A stretch of 64,000 nt of DNA from NCBI RefSeq assembly GCF_001279775.1, contig NZ_LGDG01000216.1, positions 1-64,000 on the forward strand. The letters are read 5' to 3'. Positions 23,700 to 35,563 of this stretch are shown one piece after another. The DNA is from Streptomyces sp. MMG1533. GTDB lineage: Bacteria; Actinomycetota; Actinomycetes; Streptomycetales; Streptomycetaceae. Positions within the stretch are counted from its first letter, which is position 1; each line of letters starts with the position of its first letter. A model generated the notes under the pieces. The model saw nothing but the letters and a program-made list of their open reading frames with translations. It had not been told where the DNA came from and searched no databases. A program made the translations under genes and the position numbers.

Positions 23700-24251
23700 A
23701 TGACGACCGTCACCCTGCGCACCGTCCCTCCCCCTCCGGAGTCGCGCGCCGGCACCGGCCGACTGCTGCCCCTGCCCGGCCGGTACACGGTCGCCCCCGG
23801 CCGCTCGCTCGTCGAACTCACCGCCTGGTAAGGCCCGTTGCCGACCCGGCGCCGCCGCGTCCGGCTCGCCGGGGCGTCCCTCGTCGTGTCCGACCCCCGG
23901 TCCGACATCGATACGGGGACCCTTCTCACCGAAGCCGAACACCCCCTCTTCCGCTTCGAGTTCGACGACCCCCATCTCAAGGCCGCGCTCGCCTCGGAGC
24001 GGATCGGCGAGTCCCACGGCCGTCTCCAGCTCGCCGGCGACCTCGATCTGAACGGCGTCGCCTTCCCCGTCCTGCTGCGGCTGCGCGTGGTCGAGCGGGC
24101 CGACGACCGGCTGCTCGTCGTGGGCACCGCCCGGCTGCCGTACCGGCTACTGTGCCGCGCCACCGGGTTCGCTGCCGGTCGGGTCCCGGGCGGCGGCGTC
24201 CCGCGGGGAGGAGGCGGAGGTGGAGGCGTAGGTCAGTCCTTGGCCCGGTAG
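23700..24251 (+). pseudogene. YceI-like protein gene interrupted by TAA
   Basis: Starts ATG 23700 (MTTVTLRTVPPPPESRAG), with LPGRYTVAPGRSLVELTAW as a YceI-type opening. A TAA at 23829-23831 then interrupts, and the same frame continues GPLPTRRRRVRLAGASLVV, RSDIDTGTLLTEAEHPLF and GDLDLNGVAFPVLLRL, the body of a YceI-type lipocalin-like domain. Both halves are in the same frame, so a single TAC-to-TAA change (Tyr) would explain it. Restart at TTG 23838 is possible but has no ribosome site. The 3' end overlaps the convergent CGNR gene by 19 bases. Confidence 0.6.
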
Positions 24252-24736
24252 CGGCGCATCTTCGCGCGGGCGCCGCACACCTGCATCGAGCACCAGCGGC
24301 CGCGGCCGGCCGGGCTGCGGTCGTAGTACGCCCAGTGGCAGTCGACGGCCTCGCAGGCCTTCAGCCGGATCCAGGTGCCCTCGACGAGGGCCTGGGCGAC
24401 GGCTGCCGCGACCCGGGAGAGCAGCGGGCCCTCGTCCGCCGGGGCGAGGGCGGCCGAGCCGTCGCCCGGGTCGACCGTCACCACCAGGGGTGCCCGCGCG
24501 AGCAGCTCGCCCAGCGGGGTCACCGTGCGGTGCGCCGGGTGGCCCGCGTGGGCGAGCAGGGCCGCGCGCAGGGACTCGCGCAGCTCACGGGCCTGCTCCA
24601 GCTCGTCCTGTGCGATGCCGAACCGCGCCCGGCCCTCCACCCCGTCCAGCGAGTCGGCGCCCGACTCGATGTCCAGCGTGTTCACCAGGGACTGGACCAG
24701 GGCCAGGCCGCCGGGCGCGGGCGATCTCTCACTCAT
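24233..24736 (-). CDS. CGNR zinc-finger regulator
   Basis: 167 residues. N-terminal ABATE-type domain (LALVQSLVNTLDIESG), then a C-terminal zinc finger with Cys in KACEAVDCHWAYYDRS and WCSMQVCGARAKMRRYR. The signature CGNR is CGAR here. The family is thought to contain DNA-binding stress regulators. It is divergent from two VOC genes, with a set of GTAAC palindromes between, which suggests it regulates them and itself. Confidence 0.85.
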   Translation of the reverse strand: MSERSPAPGGLALVQSLVNTLDIESGADSLDGVEGRARFGIAQDELEQARELRESLRAALLAHAGHPAHRTVTPLGELLARAPLVVTVDPGDGSAALAPADEGPLLSRVAAAVAQALVEGTWIRLKACEAVDCHWAYYDRSPAGRGRWCSMQVCGARAKMRRYRAKD

Positions 24737-24769
24737 GCCTGCGACGTTACTGCCAAAAGGGGTGCATGC

Positions 24770-24819
24770 AGTAACCGTTACTGGTTACTCTGCTCTAGAG
24801 GTAACCGAAGGCAGGTAAC
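24770..24819. promoter_or_regulatory. GTAAC-type operator cluster
   Basis: AGTAACCGTTACT (24770-24782) is a perfect dyad around a central C. GTAACC/GGTTAC (24771-24776/24783-24788) forms an overlapping one. GGTAAC recurs at 24800-24805 and 24814-24819. The cluster sits between the CGNR regulator and the first VOC gene, so it is a plausible operator. Confidence 0.5.
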
Positions 24820-24840
24820 TCCGATTTCGAGGAGGAAGTC

Positions 24841-25200
24841 ATGGCTCTCGCCAAGCTGGGTGCCGTCGTCCTGGACTGTCCCGACCCGCGCACCCTCGCC
24901 GGTTTCTACGCCGACGTGCTCGGCGGCACCGTGGTGGACGAGGGAGAGTGGGTGGACCTGAAGCTGTCCGACGGCCAGACGCTGGCCTTCCAGGCCGCCC
25001 CGGGGTACGTACCGCCGAAGTGGCCCGCGGCCGACCAGTCGCAGCAGTTCCATCTGGACCTGACCGTCGAGGACCTGGACGCCGCCGAGGCCGAGGTGCT
25101 GAGGCTCGGCGCGAAGCCGCTGGAGGTGGAGGACCGTTCGCGGAGCTTCCGGGTTTACGCGGACCCGGCAGGGCACCCGTTCTGTCTCTGCGCCGGCTGA
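24841..25200 (+). CDS. VOC/glyoxalase-like protein 1
   Basis: 119 residues, one VOC (vicinal oxygen chelate) half: VVLDCPDPRTLAGFYADVLGG, QQFHLDLTVEDLDAAE and YADPAGHPFCLC. The His in QFHLD and Glu in the second strand region may bind a metal, but the substrate is unknown (dioxygenase, fosfomycin/bleomycin-type binding or none). ATG 24841 follows GAGGAGGAAGTC. It forms a tandem pair with the next gene and diverges from the CGNR regulator. Confidence 0.85.
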   Translation: MALAKLGAVVLDCPDPRTLAGFYADVLGGTVVDEGEWVDLKLSDGQTLAFQAAPGYVPPKWPAADQSQQFHLDLTVEDLDAAEAEVLRLGAKPLEVEDRSRSFRVYADPAGHPFCLCAG

Positions 25201-25231
25201 TCGCCGACCGGGTCGAGCCGGGAGGATTCTC

Positions 25232-25624
25232 ATGGCACCCGTGGCACGCTTCCGTTCCGTGGTCGTCGACTGCCCCGACCCGCACGCGCTCGCCGCGTTC
25301 TACGCCCAGGTGGGCGGCGGCACGCCGGAGGCAGAGGACGACGACTGGGTCGTACTCCGGATTCCCGACGGGCCGCGGCTCGCCTTCCAGCGGGCCTCCG
25401 GGTTCACCCCGCCACAGTGGCCGCGCGCGGACCGCAACTCGCAGCAGTTCCACCTCGACTTCGACGGCGGGTCCACCTGGGAGGAGATCGACACGGCCGA
25501 GGAGAAGGTGCTGGCCCTGGGGGCACGCGTCCTGGACCGGGAGGACTTCGAGAAGAAGGACTTCCGGGTGTACGCCGATCCGGCGGGCCACCCCTTCTGC
25601 CTCTGCCGGATCGACCCGTTGTAG
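25232..25624 (+). CDS. VOC/glyoxalase-like protein 2
   Basis: 130 residues, tandem paralogue of the preceding gene. Motifs: VVVDCPDPHALAAFYAQVGGG, QQFHLDFDGGSTWEEID and YADPAGHPFCLCRIDPL. ATG 25232 has GGGAGGA upstream. The 3' end is 5 bases from the convergent dipeptidase homologue's stop. Confidence 0.85.
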   Translation: MAPVARFRSVVVDCPDPHALAAFYAQVGGGTPEAEDDDWVVLRIPDGPRLAFQRASGFTPPQWPRADRNSQQFHLDFDGGSTWEEIDTAEEKVLALGARVLDREDFEKKDFRVYADPAGHPFCLCRIDPL

Positions 25625-25629
25625 ATCCT

Positions 25630-26757
25630 CTATCCGTCCAGGTCGGCGATCTTCGCCGTCGACGGCTCCCGGCGCTGCTGGGCCGCGCGGGCGGTGAAGT
25701 CGGCGCCGCGCAGGACGCGCTGGAGGTTGCCCCAGGCCAGCAGGGCGATGTCTTCCTCGGGCCAGGCGCGGCGCAGGAGTTCGGCGATGAGGTGCGGGTA
25801 GCAGGAGGCGTCGCCGAGCTCCTGCGGGTGGGCGGTGCCGGCGTCGTAGGTGCCGGACAGGCCCACGCACTCCGCGCCCGCGACCTCGCGCACATGGTCG
25901 AGGTGGTCGGCGACGTCCCGGACGGTCGGGCCGGTCTGCTCGGCGGTCAGCGGCACCATGCACAGCCCCTTGGCCTCGCCCAGTTCCGCAAGGAGGTCGT
26001 CGGGGAGGTTGGCCGGGTGCGGGCGCAGGGCACGGGCGGCGGAACGGGTGCACAGGACCGGCGCCTTGGAGACCGCGAGGACGCGTCGGACGGTGTCGGC
26101 GGAGGCACCGGAGAGATCGGCGAGGACGCCGAGGCGGTTCATCTCTCGCAGCACCTCCTCGCCGAACCGGGTCAGTCCGGCCTCGCTCGCCCAGGACGCG
26201 CCGGTCAGGGTGAGGGCGCGCAGGCCCAGGGCGTGCAGGGAGCGCAGGATGCCGAGGGAGTCGCCGAGTGCGGCGGCTCCGGCGGGGCCGAGCAGCACGG
26301 AGACGCGGCCGCAGTTGCGCACGTCGGTGGTCTGGCCGGCGGTGTAGGCGAGGCGCAGGCCCTCGGGGTGGTTGCGCACGACCGTCTTGACCAGGTCGAG
26401 CTGTTCCAGGGTGGCACCGACGGCCCGGTCGCCGTCGAGGCCCCCGGGCAGGTGCAGCGACCACATCAGCGCACCGACATGGCCCTCGCGCAGCCGCGGC
26501 ACATCCGTGTCGACGGCGGTCTCGCCGAGTTCCAGGTCGTACCAGGGCAGGTGGCGCAGCGCCCAGGGGAGCCCGCTGTAGCCGTCGGCGACGGGGTACG
26601 CGTCGAGGATCGCGCGGGCCCGCTCCAGCGGTGAGGTGCCGGGGTCGGCGACGGGGGTGTACGGCTCCGCCGGGACGGGCTCCGGGAGCGGCTCGGGCAG
26701 GTCGTCGAACTCGCCGACCTCTTTGGTGGTGTGCAGTTCGTCCTGGAGGTCTGCCAT
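25630..26757 (-). CDS. M19 dipeptidase homologue lacking metal ligands
   Basis: 375 residues. Aligned by eye to the paralogue at 27989, every expected zinc ligand is changed. HxD in GHNDLPW is GYSGLPW. The Glu in MGAEGG is an Ala in LGPAGA. His in DLSHVA is Gly in DLSGAS, and His in FSHSSS is Arg in CTRSAA. Asp in GGDYDG is Thr in SGTYDAG. The fold is otherwise kept. So it is very probably not a peptidase and may bind a ligand or a partner. The start ATG 26757 has GGAG upstream; the N-terminal 45 residues are acidic and Pro-rich. Confidence 0.8.
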   Translation of the reverse strand: MADLQDELHTTKEVGEFDDLPEPLPEPVPAEPYTPVADPGTSPLERARAILDAYPVADGYSGLPWALRHLPWYDLELGETAVDTDVPRLREGHVGALMWSLHLPGGLDGDRAVGATLEQLDLVKTVVRNHPEGLRLAYTAGQTTDVRNCGRVSVLLGPAGAAALGDSLGILRSLHALGLRALTLTGASWASEAGLTRFGEEVLREMNRLGVLADLSGASADTVRRVLAVSKAPVLCTRSAARALRPHPANLPDDLLAELGEAKGLCMVPLTAEQTGPTVRDVADHLDHVREVAGAECVGLSGTYDAGTAHPQELGDASCYPHLIAELLRRAWPEEDIALLAWGNLQRVLRGADFTARAAQQRREPSTAKIADLDG

Positions 26758-26882
26758 GGCCGGCTCCGTCCTGATCGCAGTACGGTCACCGTTGCACGGA
26801 GCCGGAGGGCCTTCCTGGTGGGCGGGGCGTTCGGAGTACGGGGTGCGGGCACCTTTGGCCAGGGATCTTCGTCCTTCAGTAC

Positions 26883-27566
26883 GTGAACGTTCAAAGACCG
26901 GTCCGGGTCCTCGTCGTGGACGCCGACCCAGGTGCCCGCCCCCTGATGGCAACGCTCGGCGAACTCGGCTTCGAGGTGTACGCGGCCAGCCGCGGCCGGT
27001 TCGCGATACCCGTCGGCCGCTCCGTACGACCCGACCTGGTCGTCCTCGACATGGCCCTGCCGGACGACGACGCCGTCGAGACGTACGGCGGACTGCGCGC
27101 CGCCGGCGTCCACGCGCCCGTGCTGTTCCTGACCGCCGGCGACGACACCGTGACCGGGGCGCAGGCGCGCCGCGTGATGACCGACGCGGACGACCACGTC
27201 GCCAAGCCGTTCGAGCTCGCCGAAGTGGTCGCGCGCGTCCGTGACCTGCTGGCCCGCGACCGGGCCGACGAGAGCCGGCTGCTGCGTCACGGGGACCTCG
27301 CGGTGGACGCGGGGCGCCGCGAGGTCTGGCGGGACGGAACCCGGGTCGAGCTCTCGACCCGGGAGTTCGAACTGCTCGGCTACCTGCTGGACAACGCGGG
27401 CCAGGTCCTGACGAAGAGCCAGATCCTGGACCGGGTCTGGGGAGCGCCGTTCCGTGCCGGGACCGTCGAGACATACGTCTACTACCTGCGCCGCAAACTG
27501 AATGACGACGACCAGTCGCTGATCAGGACGGTGCGCGGTGTCGGCTACACCATGCCCCGCGGCTGA
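26883..27566 (+). CDS. OmpR-family response regulator without adjacent kinase
   Basis: 227 residues. Receiver domain at 1-120 with acidic pocket VVDAD, phospho-acceptor Asp56 in VVLDMALPDDD, FLTAGDD and the Lys in VAKPFELAEVV, then a winged-helix DNA-binding domain (ELSTREFELLGYLL, VETYVYYLRRKL, VRGVGYTM). GTG 26883 is the start. No histidine kinase lies nearby; the module at 31578-33570 has its own regulator. Confidence 0.88.
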   Translation: MNVQRPVRVLVVDADPGARPLMATLGELGFEVYAASRGRFAIPVGRSVRPDLVVLDMALPDDDAVETYGGLRAAGVHAPVLFLTAGDDTVTGAQARRVMTDADDHVAKPFELAEVVARVRDLLARDRADESRLLRHGDLAVDAGRREVWRDGTRVELSTREFELLGYLLDNAGQVLTKSQILDRVWGAPFRAGTVETYVYYLRRKLNDDDQSLIRTVRGVGYTMPRG

Positions 27567-27574
27567 CGCACGGC

Positions 27575-27934
27575 TCAGCGCCCCTGTGCCACCTCGATCA
27601 CCTCGTCGAGCGTCTCCCTGGAGCGGACCAGGTCGGCGATCATCCGGTCGATGCGCTCGCGTTCCTCGGTGAGGTAGGCGACGAGTTTCGGCGTGGCGAC
27701 GACGGAGGGACCGCCGTCGGCGTCCCGCATACAGGGCAGCAGCTGCGCGATCTTCGAGCTGTGCAGTCCGGCCGCGAACAGCTCCTGGATCCGGACGACC
27801 CGGTCGACGGCCGCCTCGGGAAAGTCGCGGTGCCCGCCGGCCGTACGCCCGGCGGCCAGCAGCCCCTGCTGCTCGTAGTAACGCAACGACCGCTCGCTCA
27901 CGCCGGTACGCCGGGCCAGTTCACCGATCCGCAC
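27575..27934 (-). CDS. MerR-family transcriptional regulator
   Basis: 119 residues from GTG 27934, which has GAGGGAGG upstream; the frame extends further but is Val/Pro-rich. HTH motif MRIGELARRTGVSERSLRYYEQQGLL read as start, wing region GHRDFPEAAVDRVVRIQEL, and a short coiled-coil dimerisation helix at about 70-110. A single Cys lies in LLPCMRDADGG, which could be a sensor residue. Neighbours are a dipeptidase gene and a response regulator; target is unknown. Confidence 0.85.
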   Translation of the reverse strand: MRIGELARRTGVSERSLRYYEQQGLLAAGRTAGGHRDFPEAAVDRVVRIQELFAAGLHSSKIAQLLPCMRDADGGPSVVATPKLVAYLTEERERIDRMIADLVRSRETLDEVIEVAQGR

Positions 27935-27988
27935 GGTTGCCTCCCTCGGCACTGGGACTTGCAGCGGCACTGGGACTCGTATCGGCAC

Positions 27989-30839
<2,851 letters not shown>

Positions 30840-30991
30840 GCCCCTAGGGTATCGGCCACGCCGCAGTGGCCTGTTTCACCGTCCACGGGCAGTTCCTTTG
30901 CCCGGCTATGAGCTCGTCCACAGGCGATCACGAAGGGGGGTGGTTAGCATGGCTGGGTTGACGAATCCGACAGACGGGGGCCTGGACAGCC

Positions 30992-31540
30992 ATGGAAAGT
31001 GGTTTCTCGGGGTCCCGTACGGCGCCCCCGGCGCCCCGCAGTGCGGCGCGACAGCGCGTCGACCGGCTTGTGCGCGAGGTCGCCAAGTTCGGTGCGGTGG
31101 GCGGGGCGGGGGTCCTGGTCAATCTCCTCGTGTTCAACCTGGTGCGGCACACCACCGACCTCCAGGTCGTGCGGGCCAGTGTCATAGCGACGGTCGTGGC
31201 GATCGTCTTCAACTACGTCGGGTTCCGCTACTTCGCCTACCGTGACCGCGACAAGACCGGCCGCACCAAGGAACTCACCTTGTTCCTGCTGTTCAGCCTG
31301 GTCGGGCTGGTCATCGAGAACGGCCTGCTCTACGTGGCGACGTACGGCTTCGACTGGGACAGCCCGCTGCAGAGCAACATCTTCAAGTTCGTCGGCATCG
31401 GCATCGCCACGCTCTTCCGCTTCTGGTCGTACCGCACCTGGGTGTTCCGCACACTTCCGGCCAAGGAAGCGCTGGCCGACGCGGAGTCGATTCTGGCCAC
31501 GGCGGCGAAGAAGCCGCGCTCCAGGCAGCGCGTGCCGTAG
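30992..31540 (+). CDS. GtrA-family membrane protein
   Basis: 182 residues with four hydrophobic segments at about 37-58, 66-87, 98-118 and 128-147. The family motif is VGGAGVLVNLLVFNLV with NYVGFRYFAYRD and FRFWSYRTWVF. GtrA proteins are thought to flip polyprenyl-linked sugars. It lies upstream of and divergent from purK, with a basic tail ending RQRVP. Confidence 0.85.
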   Translation: MESGFSGSRTAPPAPRSAARQRVDRLVREVAKFGAVGGAGVLVNLLVFNLVRHTTDLQVVRASVIATVVAIVFNYVGFRYFAYRDRDKTGRTKELTLFLLFSLVGLVIENGLLYVATYGFDWDSPLQSNIFKFVGIGIATLFRFWSYRTWVFRTLPAKEALADAESILATAAKKPRSRQRVP

Positions 31541-31577
31541 GCCTGCCTGTCCCAGGGGTCTGCCCCGGCCGCGTGTC

Positions 31578-32852
31578 CTAGCGGACCGTCGGCTCCTCGT
31601 CCGGCATTGACGACTTCCGCAGCGGCGTACGCGACAGGAACAGTCCGAACACCGGCGGCTGGGTCTGGAGCATCTCCAGGCGGCCCCCGTCGGCCTCCGC
31701 GAGGTCCCGGGCGACCGCGAGGCCGATGCCCGTGGAGTTGCGGCCGCTGATCGCGCGCTCGAAGATGCGGGCGCCCAGGTCGGCGGGGACACCCGGTCCC
31801 TCGTCGGTGACCTCGATGACCGCCTGGTTGCCGGTGACCCGGGTGCGCAGCGCGACCGTGCCGCCACCGTGCATCAGGGAGTTCTCGATCAGCGCGGCCA
31901 GCACCTGTGCGACCGCCCCCGGCGTACCGACCGCCCGAAGGTGCCGCTTGCCGGAGCTGACGATGGCACGGCCGACACCGCGGTAGGCGGGCCGCCACTC
32001 GGCGAGCTGCTGCTGGATGACCTCGTCGAGGTCGAAGGTGACGGCGGAACCGGTGCGCGGGTCACGGGAGTTCGTGAGCAGCCGCTCGACCACGTCCGTG
32101 AGGCGCTCGACCTGCGTGAGCGCGATGGTGGCCTCGTCCTTCACCGTGTCCGGGTCGTCGGTGAGGGTGATCTCCTCCAGGCGCATCGACAGCGCGGTCA
32201 GCGGCGTACGCAGCTGGTGGGAGGCGTCGGCGGCCAGTCGGCGTTCCGCCGTCAGCATCCGCGCGATGCGCTCGGCGGAGGAGTCGAGGACGTCGGCGAC
32301 CCGGTCCAGCTCGGGGACGCCGTACCGCTTGTGGCGGGGGCGCGGGTCGCCCGACCCGAGGCGTTCGGCGGTCTCCGCGAGGTCGGTGAGCGGCGAGGCG
32401 AGCTTGTTGGCCTGGCGGATCGCCAGCACCACCGCGGCGATCACCGCGAGCAGCGCCACGAGCCCGATGATCAGCAGCGTACGGCCGACCTCCCGGGTCA
32501 CCGACGACCGCGGCTCCTGGACGACGACGGTCTCGCCCTCCTCGCCCTCGGCCTCCCCCCGGATGACGTCACCGGTGGGCTGGTTGCCGACCTCGATGAC
32601 CGGCTCCCCCGGAATCCGGATCACGGCATAGCGGTCCGCCGTGATCTGGTCCTTGAGAACCTCGGCATCGACGCTCCCGGCGCCGAGCAGCCTGCTGTCC
32701 ACGATGCTGGCCAGCCGGGCCGCCTCCAGCTCCACCCGTTCCTGGGCGCTGTTGCTGATGGTGCGGGTCTCGACGATGACGAGGGACACCCCGAAAACCG
32801 CGATGACCACGAGCACGACGGCGAGGGTGGACTGGATCAGACGGCGGCGCAT
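31578..32852 (-). CDS. Sensor histidine kinase
   Basis: 424 residues. Two membrane segments at about 8-28 and 135-157 flank an extracytoplasmic sensor, followed by a HAMP segment, a HisKA helix with phospho-His at about 211 in DASHQLRTPLTAL, and a HATPase domain with ALIENSLMHGG (N box), VTDEGPGVP and GIGLAVARDLAE. It pairs with the regulator at 32893, which starts upstream and is probably co-transcribed. The stimulus is unknown. Confidence 0.92.
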   Translation of the reverse strand: MRRRLIQSTLAVVLVVIAVFGVSLVIVETRTISNSAQERVELEAARLASIVDSRLLGAGSVDAEVLKDQITADRYAVIRIPGEPVIEVGNQPTGDVIRGEAEGEEGETVVVQEPRSSVTREVGRTLLIIGLVALLAVIAAVVLAIRQANKLASPLTDLAETAERLGSGDPRPRHKRYGVPELDRVADVLDSSAERIARMLTAERRLAADASHQLRTPLTALSMRLEEITLTDDPDTVKDEATIALTQVERLTDVVERLLTNSRDPRTGSAVTFDLDEVIQQQLAEWRPAYRGVGRAIVSSGKRHLRAVGTPGAVAQVLAALIENSLMHGGGTVALRTRVTGNQAVIEVTDEGPGVPADLGARIFERAISGRNSTGIGLAVARDLAEADGGRLEMLQTQPPVFGLFLSRTPLRKSSMPDEEPTVR

Positions 32853-32892
32853 GTCCTCTTACCTGTTCGACGCCTGCCGGGCGGGTGCGGGC

Positions 32893-33570
<678 letters not shown>

Positions 33571-33884
33571 GAGGTGATGGTAGACCGCCCGTGACCAGTG
33601 CTGGGGTGTGATCGGCGGTGAGTGATTCTTACCTTTGGGCGTACTGGCACGAACCTCTGTGTGTGGGGTGTGAACTGTGTAGGGACCTTCGAAAAGGTGT
33701 GTACGGTTCCCCTGTCACCTGTGATTCGGGTCTCAAGTCCTTCCATTTCAGGCAGTGTCCTGACGTATGGTGAATGGGCGCCTGCAGCACCGTGGGGACC
33801 TTTGGCGAGGATTTGACGCTGAAGGTCTCTTTTGCGTGTACCCCCACCCCATACCGGGCGCGTCCCGAGCAGCAAGGAACGACC
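33571..33884. other. Divergent intergenic region before the peptide transporter
   Basis: 314 bases without a gene. It is less GC-rich than neighbours and contains several GTGTG runs, including repeated CTGTGTNGGG-like pieces near 33657-33685. No clear promoter hexamers can be assigned. AAGGAA at 33874-33879 serves the transporter gene. Confidence 0.3.
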
Positions 33885-35381
33885 ATGGCGTCCAGCCTGA
33901 CGAAGGACTCGGTGACTCCGGGCACCCCCGGTTCCGAGACCTCCTTCTTCGGCCACCCCCGCGGACTGGCCACTCTCTTCATGACCGAGATGTGGGAGCG
34001 ATTCTCCTACTACGGCATGAGGGCCCTTCTCCCGCTGTACCTGGTCGCCCCGGGCGGCCTGCACCTGAACGCGGCGACGGCGACGGCGATCTACTCCGTG
34101 TACGTGTCGCTGGTGTACCTGCTCGCCATGCCGGGCGGCTGGTTCGGCGACCGCGTCTGGGGTCCGCGCAAGACCGTCGCCGTCGCCGGCGCGGTCATCA
34201 TGCTCGGCCACCTCACGCTGGCCCTGCCGTCGTCCGGGACGTTCTACGCCGGCCTCGGCCTGGTCGCGATCGGCTCGGGCCTGCTGAAGGCCAACATCTC
34301 GACGATGGTCGGCCACCTGTACTCCGGCCCGGACGACCCGCGCCGTGACGGTGGCTTCACCGTCTTCTACATGGGCATCAACCTCGGTGCGTTCGCGGCG
34401 CCGCTGATCATCGGCACCATCGGCGAGAACGTCAACTGGCACCTGGGCTTCGCGCTCGCCGCGCTCGGCATGGCGCTGGGACTCGTGCAGTTCCTCATCG
34501 GCAGCCGCCACCTGGCGGAGCGCTCCAGCGTCGTCCCCACGCCGCTGTCCGCCGAGGAGAAGTCCTCGACGCTGCGCAAGGCCGCGATCTGGGCCGGCAT
34601 CGCCGTCGTCTTCTACGCGATCGTCGGCTTCACCGGCCACTACACGCTGAACTGGATCCTGGTCCCGCTGACCCTGCTCGGAGTGATCATCCCGGTGATG
34701 GTCCTCACCCGCATCAAGCGCGACAGGGACCTGGACCGCACCGAGCAGAAGTCGATGTCCGCGTACATCTGGTTCTTCGTGGCCGCGGCCGTGTTCTGGA
34801 TGATCTACGACCAGGGCGGCTCGACCCTGTCGATCTTCGCCGACTCCTCCGCCGAGAACACCGTCTTCGGCTGGGAGTTCCCGGTCTCCTGGTACCAGTC
34901 GGTCAACCCGGTCCTGATCATGGCGCTGGCCCCGGTCTTCGCCTGGTTCTGGCTCGCGCTGAACCGGCGCGGCAAGGAGCCGAGCACGATCGTGAAGTTC
35001 TCCTCGGGTCTGGTCCTGGTCGGCGCGTCCTTCTTCCTCTTCCTGGCCCCGCTGTCGATCGCCGAGGGCGGTCACAAGGCGGCCGCGATGTGGCTGGTGG
35101 CGATCTACTTCGTCCAGACCGTCGGCGAGCTGCTGCTCTCCCCGGTCGGCCTGTCGGTCACCACGAAGATGGCTCCCGCCAAGTACGCCTCCCAGATGAT
35201 GGGCGTCTGGTTCCTCGCCGTCACCGCCGGCGACGCCACGACCGGCCTCCTCTCCATCGCCGGCGTCGACCTCAACAAGACCGGCGTCGTGGCCCTGGAG
35301 GCCACCCTCGCCGTGATCGCCGGTGCGGCGGTCTGGATGTACCGCAACAGGGTCAAGGAGCTCATGGGCAGCGTCCGCTAG
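33885..35381 (+). CDS. POT-family proton-coupled peptide transporter
   Basis: 498 residues, about 12-14 hydrophobic segments of the major facilitator fold. The POT motif EMWERFSYYGMRALLPLYL carries the proton-coupling ExxER. FYMGINLGAFAAPLI and LLKANISTMVG are further PTR2 signatures. It imports di- and tripeptides with protons. ATG 33885 with AAGGAA upstream is used; the frame upstream is not protein-like. It is followed by a strong terminator. Confidence 0.92.
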   Translation: MASSLTKDSVTPGTPGSETSFFGHPRGLATLFMTEMWERFSYYGMRALLPLYLVAPGGLHLNAATATAIYSVYVSLVYLLAMPGGWFGDRVWGPRKTVAVAGAVIMLGHLTLALPSSGTFYAGLGLVAIGSGLLKANISTMVGHLYSGPDDPRRDGGFTVFYMGINLGAFAAPLIIGTIGENVNWHLGFALAALGMALGLVQFLIGSRHLAERSSVVPTPLSAEEKSSTLRKAAIWAGIAVVFYAIVGFTGHYTLNWILVPLTLLGVIIPVMVLTRIKRDRDLDRTEQKSMSAYIWFFVAAAVFWMIYDQGGSTLSIFADSSAENTVFGWEFPVSWYQSVNPVLIMALAPVFAWFWLALNRRGKEPSTIVKFSSGLVLVGASFFLFLAPLSIAEGGHKAAAMWLVAIYFVQTVGELLLSPVGLSVTTKMAPAKYASQMMGVWFLAVTAGDATTGLLSIAGVDLNKTGVVALEATLAVIAGAAVWMYRNRVKELMGSVR

Positions 35382-35408
35382 AGACCTGACCGACCCGGCC
35401 TTGCCGAC

Positions 35409-35444
35409 GGAGGGCCGCCGCACCACACGGTGCGGCGGCCCTCC
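35409..35444 (+). terminator. Strong intrinsic terminator after the transporter
   Basis: A 16-bp perfect stem, GGAGGGCCGCCGCACC (35409-35424) and GGTGCGGCGGCCCTCC (35429-35444), has an ACAC loop and is followed by GGGTTTTAG. Confidence 0.9.
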
Positions 35445-35563
35445 GGGTTTTAGACGCATCGGTACATAAAAATGAGAACGCCAATTGCGGCGGGCGCTCA
35501 ACACCGTTACCGTCTGGGAATTCGACCCAAGGCCCGCACGCCGGGTCCACCTCAGGAGATGTC

